Assembly (NCBI RefSeq): GCF_016642265.1
Contig: NZ_MRXX01000001.1
Coordinates: 234,688-296,588, forward strand
Reading direction: 5' to 3'
Length of the DNA stretch: 61,901 nt
Source: Streptococcus lactarius
Lineage (GTDB): Bacteria > Bacillota > Bacilli > Lactobacillales > Streptococcaceae
The notes beneath the pieces are model-generated. The model was not told the DNA's origin, searched no databases, and saw only the letters and a list, made by a program, of their open reading frames with translations. Positions 28,763-37,381 of the stretch are shown in pieces (the first letter of the stretch is position 1; each line of letters starts with the position of its first letter). The translations under genes were made by a program, and so were the position numbers.

Positions 28763-29454
28763 ACCTTATACCTCCAATTTCCTTTGATTTTGATCTTTGA
28801 TACTGTCCCAGATACAACAACACCAGACGTTCCTGGAGCTAATTCAAAGAAACCACCTCTGGTCCTTAATGTATTTTTCAAATTTCCGTTTTTGTCATAA
28901 ACATTTTGCTTTTTATGACGGCAATCTATGACAGCCTTTGTATCAATTGTAAGTTGCATGACTTGTTTCCCAATTGTAAGCGTCACATCTCCATTTCCTT
29001 CAATAGTGATGATCGGCTCTGAATAGACAGTCCCTGGATTGTTTACAGTACCATTTCCATTTAGGACCAGTTCTGTTTCGTCATTTGAATACCTGAATGG
29101 ATGCATTTTTAGCTTAATTTCTAGAGTCCAAGCATGGATACCGTTTTGTTTAAACGATGAACTTTGAAAGTCAGCATAAAAAATAGAGCCTGGCCGATGG
29201 CTGAACTCGATCTTGTTTTCTTCTGGTTTAAATTGATTGATAATGGTTTCAATTTCGCTTGTCTTGACAACATATAAAGTGACTGTCTTATCGTATCCGT
29301 CATAAGCACCATCATATAGATTGTAGTCGCCATTTGCTCCATAAATTGTATTGGTTTCAAATCTTGGTGTTGCACTCTGGTCCTCTCCAAAATCTGTCAC
29401 ATAGCAGTTTGGGATCGTTCCAGTATTAAAACCATTGATAATCATGTTAAACAT
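28759..29454 (-). CDS. Distal tail protein Dit
   Basis: 231 aa. N-terminal ring domain (FGEDQSATPRFETNTIYGANG) and a C-terminal galectin-like domain. It joins the tail tube to the tip complex. It overlaps Tal by 4 nt and starts at the tape-measure stop. Confidence 0.87.
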   Translation of the reverse strand: MFNMIINGFNTGTIPNCYVTDFGEDQSATPRFETNTIYGANGDYNLYDGAYDGYDKTVTLYVVKTSEIETIINQFKPEENKIEFSHRPGSIFYADFQSSSFKQNGIHAWTLEIKLKMHPFRYSNDETELVLNGNGTVNNPGTVYSEPIITIEGNGDVTLTIGKQVMQLTIDTKAVIDCRHKKQNVYDKNGNLKNTLRTRGGFFELAPGTSGVVVSGTVSKIKIKGNWRYKV

Positions 29455-32400
29455 TAAATTCCCTCCCTTGCCATGATCTTAGAATACCTCTGATAGCTAT
29501 TTTGAGCTAAGACATCACCATCTAAGTATGTTTCTGATGGCTTTTCAAGAATAGCAGTAAGGATCTTCTCTAAACTTGCTCTCAGAATTGCGATCTCAGC
29601 AACGATGTTTTCACCACTATAGCTATTGACAGTCTCGCTAGTGAATGAGAATTGCTTTCTTGCGTGTTCCATTTCTTTCAAGAATTTCGCATCTTCTGGA
29701 ATTCCGACACCAGTCGCATATTTAGAAATTCCTAATTTCTTCATCAATCTTTTCGTTCTGTCTGCACGCAAAACTTTTGATCCACGAGGAAGATTAAGAA
29801 TGACATCACGACCTTCTGGAACGAATGAACTACCATCTGGTAATGTGACCATCTCCTTGTAGTTTGGGTTTCTCTGGTCGTTGACCATAGCAAGTCCGCC
29901 TTCGTGGTAGTCTGTACCTTTAGCGTGTCCTTTTATCGAATTTGTGATCGTTGTAATGACGGTTGTCCAATAAGTCGGAATTGACGTAATCGCACTAGCG
30001 GCCGCTAGTGCTGCTCCAACTGCTCCAGAGCTATCAGCATAAATTCCTTTGCTAGGACTTGGAGTATTATTCCAAGCATTCTGATTGTAGATTGCTTGTT
30101 GCGCAGCATTGATTGCACTAGATGGATCTCCAGTTTGTGGTTTTGTTGGAGATGGTGTATTATTCCAAGCATTCTGATTATAGATTGCTTGTTGTGCTGC
30201 GTTAATTGCATTTGATGGATCACCAGTCTGTGGCTTAGTTGGGGATGGTGTATTATTCCATTCTTGCTGTTTATTAATAGCTTGTTGTGCTGCATTAGTC
30301 GCATTGCTGGCATCGGCATTCAGATACTTATCAGGCACTGCGAAATTATTGAACAAGCCAAGTGCACTCATAGCTAGGTTACTTCCAAGCGTCACACCGT
30401 CTGGAGTTGCAATCAGGTCCGTTTTGTGGTCAGTAGGTAGTGTCAAGATGCTAGACATCGCACTAGCAATAGCACTTTTCGTTTTATCTTCTGCATCTAA
30501 ATTGACTACGTGAGCCATACCAGTAAGAGAGTCAACCGCTAGTCGTACACGTTCGGCCTTATCACTTGCAGCATCCTTTAAGATCAGCTCTTTCTGTTCT
30601 GGGGTCAGCGTATTCCAGCGTTCAATGATCGCAGTAGCACGCTCACCAGACGAAAGAAAGTCTGTATTCTTCATCAAGAGTTCCTTGATCTCTGCTGGCA
30701 TGGCATTGTATTGCTCAAGCAACGTCTTGCTGTCAAGAACTGCTTTCATACCTTGATTATTGCCAACCACAAGTTCTTTTTCTTGTAAAGACAAGCTATC
30801 CCATTTTCCAGTTTCAACAAGTGCTTCACCGATCGTCATCTTAGCATTAGTTTCAAGATTTGCATGCTTGAGGATAAACTGCATATTCTCCCAGCCATTT
30901 TCGGCTTGAAGAGCTTTAGTCACTTCCTCTTGAGCGTTGGTCTTGACTTGTCCAGTTTTAGGATCGAATACCAAAGTATTCCAAGCAAGGTTGGCGTCTT
31001 TCGTTTCGGCGGACATATTTTCCAAACTTTTGGCGACCATACCAGATGATCTACCAACAATCTCAGAAAATTGATCAGCTTTGGCCATCATCTTGTCATA
31101 GTCGAGTCCGAGGTCAGCGAAACTCTTTCTCAGGCCTTCAAAGTAGTACTTACGTTGATTGTCATCACTCAATTTAAGAGCGGATTTCTCACTCAATCTC
31201 TTTTGAAGAGCTGCATACTCACGGCCAAACGCTTCCATTTTAGCCTTGTGTTGAGAGTTTAACTCTTCCATCTTCTGGTTGTATTCAGTTTGGCTGTAAA
31301 TACCTTTAGCGTGAGCATCTTTCAAGGTTTCTACTTGCTCCTTATAAAGCTTGTTTTCATCCTTGATCCACTTTTCAACAACACCAACCCCAACAGATAA
31401 CTGTGTCTCATTCAGATCATTGATTTGACCATTCATCGCTTTCGTGATAGCAGTTCGTTGATCTGCAGAGTATTTTTGCAATTCCAGTTGCTTGCTGATA
31501 AATTGATTTTCATAATCGTAAATAACTGCTTGTTCTTCACGAGTGATATTTCTGTGTTGATCAGATGCATTTTGATAGATCTGGAGGATTTCATCCGTCA
31601 TGGTTTGGATATTCTTCTTTTGTTGTTCTGCTTGAGAGACAGCACGTTTTTGAATTTCTTCAGATGCTCCAATTTTCTCAAGACCTTTTAAAGTTCTTTC
31701 GAGATCTTTGTCAACTGCCTTTTGAAGATCATCGGACAGTCCTTGTACGCTCTTACGTACATTTTCTACTGCTTGCGCTCCGCCTGTCCCAAAACTAACC
31801 ATGGCTTGATGTGCGTCATCTACTTTAGATTTCAGTCTTGTGAGTTCTTCTGCCTGGACCTTGTTAACAGATGTCCCCCATGTCCTGGTTCGTTCATCTG
31901 CTTCTGCCATGCTTCTTGCGATACTCCCAACATACGCCAATGCGGCACCGCCTAAAATAACACCCCAAGTAGAAGCACTCCCGAGAATTCTCAAAGCAGT
32001 TCCAAACTTGCCTGCGCTTGCAGCCGCTCCTTCTGCAGCAGTTCCAGTTGACAAGATACTAGAAGTGGCTGTTTTGAATGAAGAGGCTAGACTATTCCCC
32101 TCCTTAAATAGCTGGAATGTCTTGCTTAAAATTGAGAAGCCACCACCGATTTTTCCGATACCTTGAGTTAAAAATCCGATTCCTTTGGTAATTCCACTAA
32201 TAACACCGATTCCTTTCCCAAGAATGGACAATGCTGGTCCAGCTCCTGCTGCAAGGAGACCCCATTTGATAATGTTTTGCTGTTGAGACTCACTCATCTC
32301 GCTAAAAGCTTTCGCCATATCAGCAAGTTTTGAAATCCATGGTTTCACAGCCTGCAAGCCTGAGTTCATAGCTTTTAACAATGGACCACCAAATTCAATT

Positions 32401-33839
32401 GCCAGATCAGTTACCTGGTTCTTAAAGATCTTCAACTGGGATTCTGTTGTCTCGTAACGTTTCTTAGCTTCGTTTGTAAGAGCTGTATTTTCTTTCCACG
32501 CACTATTTGACCTACGGACAGCTTCGCCCATCTTGTCAGACGCAGAAGCTAGTGATTTAAGCATGTTCCCTTGACGAATTCCAGACATGTCGAGTTCATC
32601 AAGGATACCGTCCATGTTTTTGCCTTCTTCATGAGCTTTCTGGAGTCCTTTAATAAATGCTTGCAAAGCTTCAGCTGGTTTTTGCTTCCACGCAGTAGAA
32701 AATTGTTCTGCTGTCATTCCTGCTGTGCTTGCGATAAGTTGCAGTTTTTCTTTTGCTCCTTTACCAACTCCAGCAACAGCTTTTCCTATACCAGTAAGTG
32801 TCTGGTTCATTGCAGTTCCACCTGCTTCAGCTTCTATACCTACACTGCTCATTGCAGTAGCGAGCCCTAGAATTTCAGGCGTTGTTAATCCAGCAAGCTT
32901 TCCGCCTGCCGCCAAACGATTGGTCATTTCGACAATATCACGTTCGGTTGTTGCGAAATGGTTCCCCAAGTCTACTACTGCTGATCCAAAGTGTGCAGAC
33001 CAAGTACCCAGATCTTTTCCAGAGACTTGCATAATATTACCGATTTTAGCAATTGATGATGCTGCTTCTTCAGAGCTCAAGTTGGTAGAGACACCAAGAT
33101 TGATCATGGTCTTAGAAAAGTCCTTGATTGCTCCAATTGGCACCCCTAATTGTCCAGCTGCTTCTGCAACATTTGCAATCTCAACTGCACTTGATGGCAT
33201 TTCTTTTGCCATCTCACGAATACTAGCAGATAGCTTATCAAACTGTTGCGGTGTTCCATCTACAGTCTTTTTGACTCCTGCAAATGCCGTTTCATAGTCG
33301 ATTGCAGCTTTTAAGGCAAATCCAGCACTTGCAATCAATGGAGCACTGACACCTTTTGTCAATGTCCCACCAAAATCAGAAACTTTCTTCCCGAATGTTT
33401 GAATGTGATCTCCACTTTTAACCAAATTCTTCCCAAGGGCTTCCATTTTACCTGAAAAGCTATTTTCACGGCCTACAGCCTTCAATGCTTGTTCAACTTT
33501 GTACAGTTGCCCTTCCATTGCTGACAACTTGGCATTTTCACGCTCAATATCAGCAGCGGCTTTGTCAAATTTAGCTGAACCAGGATCAAGTTTATCGAAG
33601 TTCTGCTTCATTTGATCGAGTACTTTTTTTTGTGCTTCAATGGCTTGTCCTAAAGACTTGTATTTTGCTTTTAGGAGTTCTGTACTCTTACCATTGTTTT
33701 TTAGAGTGCTATCAAGTGCCTTGACATTGTTTTGAAAGTATTTTACGGCATTTTTAGCACTTGTTAAGCTAGGATTGAACTTTGACACGTCCAGCCCTAG
33801 TTCGATATACATTTGTCCTAGTGGCGTTCCACCTGCCAT
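29454..33839 (-). CDS. Tail tape measure protein, TP901 family
   Basis: 1461 aa. Sets tail length and helps DNA entry. The core TP901 region lies at about residues 180-450 (MAKEMPSSAVEIANVAEAAGQL), with coiled coils and hydrophobic helices at about 540-690. Near the C-terminus are three 31-residue tandem repeats. The ATG at 33839 follows AAGGAGG by 3 nt; the in-frame TTG at 33860 is upstream of that site. It is preceded by a terminator-like hairpin. Confidence 0.9.
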   Translation of the reverse strand: MAGGTPLGQMYIELGLDVSKFNPSLTSAKNAVKYFQNNVKALDSTLKNNGKSTELLKAKYKSLGQAIEAQKKVLDQMKQNFDKLDPGSAKFDKAAADIERENAKLSAMEGQLYKVEQALKAVGRENSFSGKMEALGKNLVKSGDHIQTFGKKVSDFGGTLTKGVSAPLIASAGFALKAAIDYETAFAGVKKTVDGTPQQFDKLSASIREMAKEMPSSAVEIANVAEAAGQLGVPIGAIKDFSKTMINLGVSTNLSSEEAASSIAKIGNIMQVSGKDLGTWSAHFGSAVVDLGNHFATTERDIVEMTNRLAAGGKLAGLTTPEILGLATAMSSVGIEAEAGGTAMNQTLTGIGKAVAGVGKGAKEKLQLIASTAGMTAEQFSTAWKQKPAEALQAFIKGLQKAHEEGKNMDGILDELDMSGIRQGNMLKSLASASDKMGEAVRRSNSAWKENTALTNEAKKRYETTESQLKIFKNQVTDLAIEFGGPLLKAMNSGLQAVKPWISKLADMAKAFSEMSESQQQNIIKWGLLAAGAGPALSILGKGIGVISGITKGIGFLTQGIGKIGGGFSILSKTFQLFKEGNSLASSFKTATSSILSTGTAAEGAAASAGKFGTALRILGSASTWGVILGGAALAYVGSIARSMAEADERTRTWGTSVNKVQAEELTRLKSKVDDAHQAMVSFGTGGAQAVENVRKSVQGLSDDLQKAVDKDLERTLKGLEKIGASEEIQKRAVSQAEQQKKNIQTMTDEILQIYQNASDQHRNITREEQAVIYDYENQFISKQLELQKYSADQRTAITKAMNGQINDLNETQLSVGVGVVEKWIKDENKLYKEQVETLKDAHAKGIYSQTEYNQKMEELNSQHKAKMEAFGREYAALQKRLSEKSALKLSDDNQRKYYFEGLRKSFADLGLDYDKMMAKADQFSEIVGRSSGMVAKSLENMSAETKDANLAWNTLVFDPKTGQVKTNAQEEVTKALQAENGWENMQFILKHANLETNAKMTIGEALVETGKWDSLSLQEKELVVGNNQGMKAVLDSKTLLEQYNAMPAEIKELLMKNTDFLSSGERATAIIERWNTLTPEQKELILKDAASDKAERVRLAVDSLTGMAHVVNLDAEDKTKSAIASAMSSILTLPTDHKTDLIATPDGVTLGSNLAMSALGLFNNFAVPDKYLNADASNATNAAQQAINKQQEWNNTPSPTKPQTGDPSNAINAAQQAIYNQNAWNNTPSPTKPQTGDPSSAINAAQQAIYNQNAWNNTPSPSKGIYADSSGAVGAALAAASAITSIPTYWTTVITTITNSIKGHAKGTDYHEGGLAMVNDQRNPNYKEMVTLPDGSSFVPEGRDVILNLPRGSKVLRADRTKRLMKKLGISKYATGVGIPEDAKFLKEMEHARKQFSFTSETVNSYSGENIVAEIAILRASLEKILTAILEKPSETYLDGDVLAQNSYQRYSKIMAREGI
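30046..30315 (-). repeat. Three 93-bp coding repeats in the tape measure gene
   Basis: The period is exactly 93 bp: the same TTCCA-type anchor falls at 30071, 30164 and 30257. Each unit encodes 31 residues of the form NAAQQAIYNQNAWNNTPSPT. The two C-terminal units are nearly identical, a sign of recent duplication. Confidence 0.85.
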
Positions 33840-33856
33840 TTTTCCTCCTTTTACAA

Positions 33857-33880
33857 ACAAAAAAAGCCCAAAGAGGCTTA
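33857..33880 (-). terminator. Hairpin with T-run before tape measure gene
   Basis: On the minus strand, AAGCC-TCTTTG-GGCTT is followed by seven Ts. It overlaps the end of the frameshifted tail-chaperone frame. It may lower tape-measure expression relative to the tail tube genes. Confidence 0.65.
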
Positions 33881-34081
33881 TACTTCAACTTCTCCGAAAA
33901 TGTCAGACAAATCAAGTGGTGTTTCTGTTGGCTGTTCTTCATTCAGGTCGATAATGTTGATAAGATCTTCCCAACTCAGATCCATAATATCATGTACATT
34001 CATGTTATATGGGCCATCAGCCACTTCTTTGACAAACTTGTAGAGGTGTTTCAAAGCATTCTTAGGGTCTACTTTTTCTCC
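33878..34081 (-). CDS. T frame of the tail chaperone, made by -1 frameshift
   Basis: Open frame without its own ribosome site, in the -1 phase relative to the upstream gene. Reading starts after the slip and gives GEKVDPKNALKHLYKF and ends DLSDIFGEVEV (67 aa). Joined to the first 94 residues upstream, it makes a 161-aa G-T fusion, the standard long tail assembly chaperone of siphophages that bridges tail tube protein and tape measure. Confidence 0.82.
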   Translation of the reverse strand, partial: GEKVDPKNALKHLYKFVKEVADGPYNMNVHDIMDLSWEDLINIIDLNEEQPTETPLDLSDIFGEVEV

Positions 34082-34362
34082 TTTGGGTCTACATCACCCA
34101 CAAGATGAGCATAGATATCAGTAAATACGTCAATAATTTTGGCAAAATCAGTATGTTCCAATAATTGCTCTACCGTTACATTTTCAAACAATGAGGCGAT
34201 AAATCCTAACTGCTCATCAAGCTTTTCAACTTCTGTTTTATCAGATGTGAGTGAATCGTTCAATACTAAGTAATCACGATAATCACGAGTAGTAATTTCT
34301 TTACTAGAGTATAGTACATCTTCTCCAGCTTCGTTTTTCATAGTGAATGTAATTTTTGACAT
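34069..34362 (-). CDS. Tail assembly chaperone (G product)
   Basis: 97 aa from the ATG at 34362, after AAAGGA. It begins MSKITFTMKNEAGED. It lies between the major tail protein (and the inserted membrane-protein gene) and the tape measure, the fixed place of gpG-type chaperones. The frame ends KEKK and a stop shortly after the slip site. The upstream in-frame start at 34389 lies inside a terminator and is rejected. Confidence 0.82.
   Translation of the reverse strand: MSKITFTMKNEAGEDVLYSSKEITTRDYRDYLVLNDSLTSDKTEVEKLDEQLGFIASLFENVTVEQLLEHTDFAKIIDVFTDIYAHLVGDVDPKEKK
34081..34087 (-). other. -1 frameshift slippery heptamer
   Basis: C-CCA-AAG in the zero frame fits X-XXY-YYZ. Slipping back one base puts both tRNAs on CCC and AAA. 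The -1 frame is open for 67 codons and the zero frame stops four codons later. Confidence 0.85.
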
Positions 34363-34375
34363 TGTTATCCTTTCT

Positions 34376-34404
34376 ATAATAAAAAACACCTTGACGGGTG
34401 TTTC
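34376..34404 (-). terminator. Terminator after the inserted membrane-protein gene
   Basis: AAACACC-CGTCAA-GGTGTTT, then Ts on the minus strand, directly after the stop at 34405. Confidence 0.88.
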
Positions 34405-35043
34405 TTATTTCGTCCACGATGTTTTTGCGAATTCAACTTTATTGACTTCGTTATCTGCTTTATTTTTATTCATTGCATAAACGATTGCGACAGTAGCTTC
34501 TTTCCCAGCTTGTACAACAATTGTATTTTTTGATTCAACGGCAACAGTATTTTCATTTGAAATGATAGAATCGAATGCTAGATAATTTTCTTTATCATCG
34601 CTTGCAAGAAATTTACCTAAATTGATCTGGACATTTGCTGTATCATCATTCTTAATAGTAACTGTCGTTGTAACGGGGATAAAACTACTAGAATCATGGT
34701 CCATAGCAATCATCCCAGAAGTTTGTTTCTTCGGTTCTCCTATGGCTATTGAAGTCTTATCGAAAAGAACCCCTTCACCAAACTTATATGAAATAATGCT
34801 ATTTAAGTTCATTGCAAAATCATTTGCTTCCAAAAATAAGCCGTGATCCACATTTGAAACAAACAAAGATAATTTATCTTTTTCTTTTTCGATCCTATTT
34901 TTTTCTTCCTTGACACTCTCCAATTCTTTGTGTGTCTCTGCTAGTTCCTTGCTTGAATTAGCTAGTGAAATAGAAAAAAAGACTATAACCGATAAAATGA
35001 TAATCGCCAATACAGCTGAAAACATAACCTTTTTATTTTTCAT
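34405..35043 (-). CDS. Membrane-anchored accessory protein inside the tail operon (moron)
   Basis: 212 aa. One N-terminal membrane helix (residues 7-29), a Lys/Glu coiled coil (31-58), then a beta-rich domain of about 130 residues with FIPVTTTVTIKNDD and NTIVVQAGKEATVAIVYAM, similar in style to DUF4352-type surface domains. By the charge rule the C-terminal part would lie outside the membrane. It splits the normally adjacent major tail and tail chaperone genes and has its own promoter, GGAGG site and flanking terminators. Likely expressed in the lysogen; a role in blocking DNA entry of related phages is inferred. Confidence 0.82.
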   Translation of the reverse strand: MKNKKVMFSAVLAIIILSVIVFFSISLANSSKELAETHKELESVKEEKNRIEKEKDKLSLFVSNVDHGLFLEANDFAMNLNSIISYKFGEGVLFDKTSIAIGEPKKQTSGMIAMDHDSSSFIPVTTTVTIKNDDTANVQINLGKFLASDDKENYLAFDSIISNENTVAVESKNTIVVQAGKEATVAIVYAMNKNKADNEVNKVEFAKTSWTK

Positions 35044-35062
35044 TGCAAAACCTCCATATCTT

Positions 35063-35091
35063 ATTATAACAAGATTTGAAAAGGTTTACAA
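35063..35091 (-). promoter_or_regulatory. Private promoter of the membrane-protein gene
   Basis: On the minus strand, TTGTAA (35086-35091), a 17-nt spacer, TATAAT (35063-35068). It lies 20 nt before the start, with TATGGAGG as the ribosome site. Confidence 0.87.
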
Positions 35092-35104
35092 CTACATAGA
35101 GAGA

Positions 35105-35129
35105 AAATAAAAGGGGCTAGATGCCCCAA
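35105..35129 (-). terminator. Terminator after the major tail protein gene
   Basis: GGGGC-ATCTA-GCCCC, then TTTTATTTT on the minus strand, just past the stop at 35133. Confidence 0.87.
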
Positions 35130-35132
35130 TTA

Positions 35133-35735
35133 TCACGCAGCAGCAGTCATTCCAAGTTTAGCTTTCATTTTGTTGATCTTAGTTTGATCACTACCAAAGT
35201 ACATTGTTCCATACTTGTTCTTAGTTTGTTCGTCAGTACTTGCTCCAGCAGTGAATGAAACATCAGTTGTTGCAAGTTCGTCTGCTTTGTCTTTGATCGT
35301 ATTCAGATCGATAGCATCCATTGAAAGATTTCCTTTGTAGAAACCATAATAAGCACCACCACCATCAGCAGTGTTGGATTCAAGAAGAATCGAAACGTCT
35401 TTTGATACAGTATCGGCTCCAAAATCAAGGATATCATCATCGTTTTCATATCCAAGTGCTTTCACATAGAGAGCAACAGGAATATCAAGCAAGCCGAGTT
35501 CGACTTTCAAATCACCGACACCACGGTTGTTTACGTGGTAGGCGATGTTGCTTCCGAATGTTTTTTGAGGATCGTTTGCTAATCCTGTAATTTTAGCTGT
35601 TTGGGTTGCACCTTCACCTTTCTTACCTTGAATGATAAAAAGATTTTCTCCCTCAGTTGGAGTTGCACCATCCAAAATGCGGACAGTCAAACTTTTAAAA
35701 CCGACTGTTGCTGTACCTTGTTTTTGTTGTGTCAT
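35133..35735 (-). CDS. Major tail protein
   Basis: 200 aa tail tube subunit of the phi13/TP901-like group: VKALGYENDDDILDFGAD and an Ala-rich end. Downstream of the tail terminator gene as usual. It is highly expressed in such phages, and a terminator follows it here. Confidence 0.85.
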   Translation of the reverse strand: MTQQKQGTATVGFKSLTVRILDGATPTEGENLFIIQGKKGEGATQTAKITGLANDPQKTFGSNIAYHVNNRGVGDLKVELGLLDIPVALYVKALGYENDDDILDFGADTVSKDVSILLESNTADGGGAYYGFYKGNLSMDAIDLNTIKDKADELATTDVSFTAGASTDEQTKNKYGTMYFGSDQTKINKMKAKLGMTAAA

Positions 35736-35749
35736 ATTATTTTTCCTTC

Positions 35750-36130
35750 CTAATAATCGTCATACAGTTTGCTTTTTCCCTTGTAGGTCCTGGCATCTGC
35801 ATAACGTTTAATTTCAGGGATCCATTCGTCAAGACCCCCAGAGATTTGATAGAATCCTTGCGATTCCATTATTTTTTCAACAATTCTTTGCAATTCTTTG
35901 CATTCAATATGATTTATTGATTCAACATTAATCTGATAGAGAAATGTTTTAGATAAGCTTGTATTGCTTCCTTGATCGCTTTGAATTGGTGGACCGAGCG
36001 GAATGATAACAATACTAGTTTGATCATCCTCTAAAGTTTCAGGACGTTTAAACGACTTTATTGTGATGGCTGAAAGTCTGTCATCATGCATTAAAGCGTC
36101 ATAGATTTCCGATATTTTATCTTTCATCAT
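35750..36130 (-). CDS. Tail terminator / neck protein (DUF806-like)
   Basis: 126 aa. Position between the HK97-gp10-type protein and the major tail protein fits the tail terminator. The sequence has IVIIPLGPPIQSDQ and a conserved C-terminal GKSKLYDDY. Overlaps the previous gene by 4 nt. Confidence 0.72.
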   Translation of the reverse strand: MMKDKISEIYDALMHDDRLSAITIKSFKRPETLEDDQTSIVIIPLGPPIQSDQGSNTSLSKTFLYQINVESINHIECKELQRIVEKIMESQGFYQISGGLDEWIPEIKRYADARTYKGKSKLYDDY

Positions 36131-36531
36131 CCAAGTCCTTCCCCTTTCAATTTAGTTGCTAACCTATATTTGAACTTCTCACGATTAGCTTCTGAAAATC
36201 TCCGAATCACGCCAAAACCTCTTGGGTTTGATTTTTTAGCATAACCAAATTCATTCAAGTGTTCTAATCGCCAACGTGAGCCAGCACCAAAACCAAGTTT
36301 TACCATTGGAACTCCTTCGAAAGCTCCAGTCACATTTCCGACTGTTGCACTTGCTATTGTTTCGCCAGTATCCTTGAAAACTTCCAAAGCCCCTTTGAAG
36401 TCTTCTAGAGTTTCATTTGCTGCGCCTTTCAAAGCCCTATTAGCTGATCTTCTCACTTTTGCATCGCTAAGTCGTGCTTCCAAGTTTCTGATGACTTCAT
36501 CAAAGCCTACCAACGTTGCGCCACTAGTCAT
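36127..36531 (-). CDS. HK97 gp10-family neck protein
   Basis: 134 aa, basic, with FDEVIRNLEARL at the start and LEHLNEFGYAKK, which is typical of the gp10 group. It acts in head-tail joining. Overlaps its neighbours. Confidence 0.8.
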   Translation of the reverse strand: MTSGATLVGFDEVIRNLEARLSDAKVRRSANRALKGAANETLEDFKGALEVFKDTGETIASATVGNVTGAFEGVPMVKLGFGAGSRWRLEHLNEFGYAKKSNPRGFGVIRRFSEANREKFKYRLATKLKGEGLG

Positions 36532-36913
36532 TTGGCGTTCCTCCTATAACAACAATTAAAAAATCACGGTTGTCATAATCTGGACGGATATCAATGATCT
36601 GCCATTTTTTATTTTCTAATCGGTGATCATTTACTTGCACAAAATGTCTATTGTCTGGCTGATAGCTTGTTAAAGGATCCCTGATCTTCAGAGTCATCCT
36701 CGCTTCCATAGATTTTCCAGTTGAAATTTCAATGTCTTTTAGACTAGGTGAGTACACTTTTGCGAAAGTATAAAATACTTTTTCAAAACTCACATCTCGA
36801 CCATGAAGTCCATCGCTAATCTTCGAGGTGTAAAACTCCACTGGAGTCCTCAGCTCGCTTGTAGTTACTTCTGGCTTTTTGTATCTAAAATCAGGTTTAT
36901 TCATCTGCATCAT
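36524..36913 (-). CDS. Head-tail adaptor (head closure) protein
   Basis: 129 aa. EFYTSKISDG and the beta-rich end KKWQIIDIRPDYDN match the SPP1 gp16-like stopper family. The start could be the ATG at 36913, 36910 or 36904; all overlap the end of the previous gene. Confidence 0.78.
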   Translation of the reverse strand: MMQMNKPDFRYKKPEVTTSELRTPVEFYTSKISDGLHGRDVSFEKVFYTFAKVYSPSLKDIEISTGKSMEARMTLKIRDPLTSYQPDNRHFVQVNDHRLENKKWQIIDIRPDYDNRDFLIVVIGGTPND

Positions 36914-37082
36914 CTACTTCTTCATCTAACTTTGTCAAAGGAACAATACTATACTCTTTGATAAAATCAGGCAACTTGGCTAATAGTTCATTTTTTCGAT
37001 CTTCATCAACTTGAAAAACATCTCCAGTATGTCGGACAATACTTTCTTTGAAATCAAAGAAATCTTGCGTTACTTCTAGCAC
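36897..37082 (-). CDS. Small head-tail region protein
   Basis: 61 aa, acidic end (LDEEVDDADE). No known domain. It lies between the connector and head-closure genes, and its 3' end overlaps the next gene. Confidence 0.65.
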   Translation of the reverse strand: MLEVTQDFFDFKESIVRHTGDVFQVDEDRKNELLAKLPDFIKEYSIVPLTKLDEEVDDADE

Positions 37083-37095
37083 TATCTTCCTCCTA

Positions 37096-37365
37096 TTAGT
37101 GGTTTTTTAGTGACAATTCTAGAATTTCCCCTTGAAAATTTGCAAAGAAAAACTCTACCTGGTCGTTATAGAGATATCTCGCACGTTCTAAGACTAACTC
37201 TTCTGTGCGACTATCTGACAGATCGATTGCCCCTGTCAAATCAAAAATAGCTTCCTCAGATGAGGTCAACATACGTGAAAGATTCTCGTCTTCGGCATCA
37301 TGAAAGATTTTCATTCGCTCCTTGAAGGCTCCAAGAAGCGAATGAAATGGTTTTTTGTCTTCCAT
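37096..37365 (-). CDS. Head-tail connector protein (gp6-like)
   Basis: 89 aa, helical (DLSDSRTEELVLERARYLYNDQ), as in the phage gp6/DUF3199 connector group that sits under the portal. Directly after the capsid gene. Confidence 0.75.
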   Translation of the reverse strand: MEDKKPFHSLLGAFKERMKIFHDAEDENLSRMLTSSEEAIFDLTGAIDLSDSRTEELVLERARYLYNDQVEFFFANFQGEILELSLKNH

Positions 37366-37381
37366 TTGGTGTCACCACCTA

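Noticed and set aside
30046..30315. Possible CRISPR-like array
   Set aside because: The 93-bp units are contiguous coding repeats in the tape measure frame, with no spacers and no cas genes in the window.
32725..33297. 190-codon plus-strand frame opposite the tape measure gene
   Set aside because: Low-complexity mirror of the coding strand; no start signal.
34065..34075. Slip at the five-A run GAAAAAG of the tail chaperone
   Set aside because: It does not fit X-XXY-YYZ in the zero frame; CCCAAAG just upstream does.
34363..34389. Longer start for the tail chaperone
   Set aside because: The extra codons come from the terminator of the inserted membrane gene; AAAGGA precedes the ATG at 34362.
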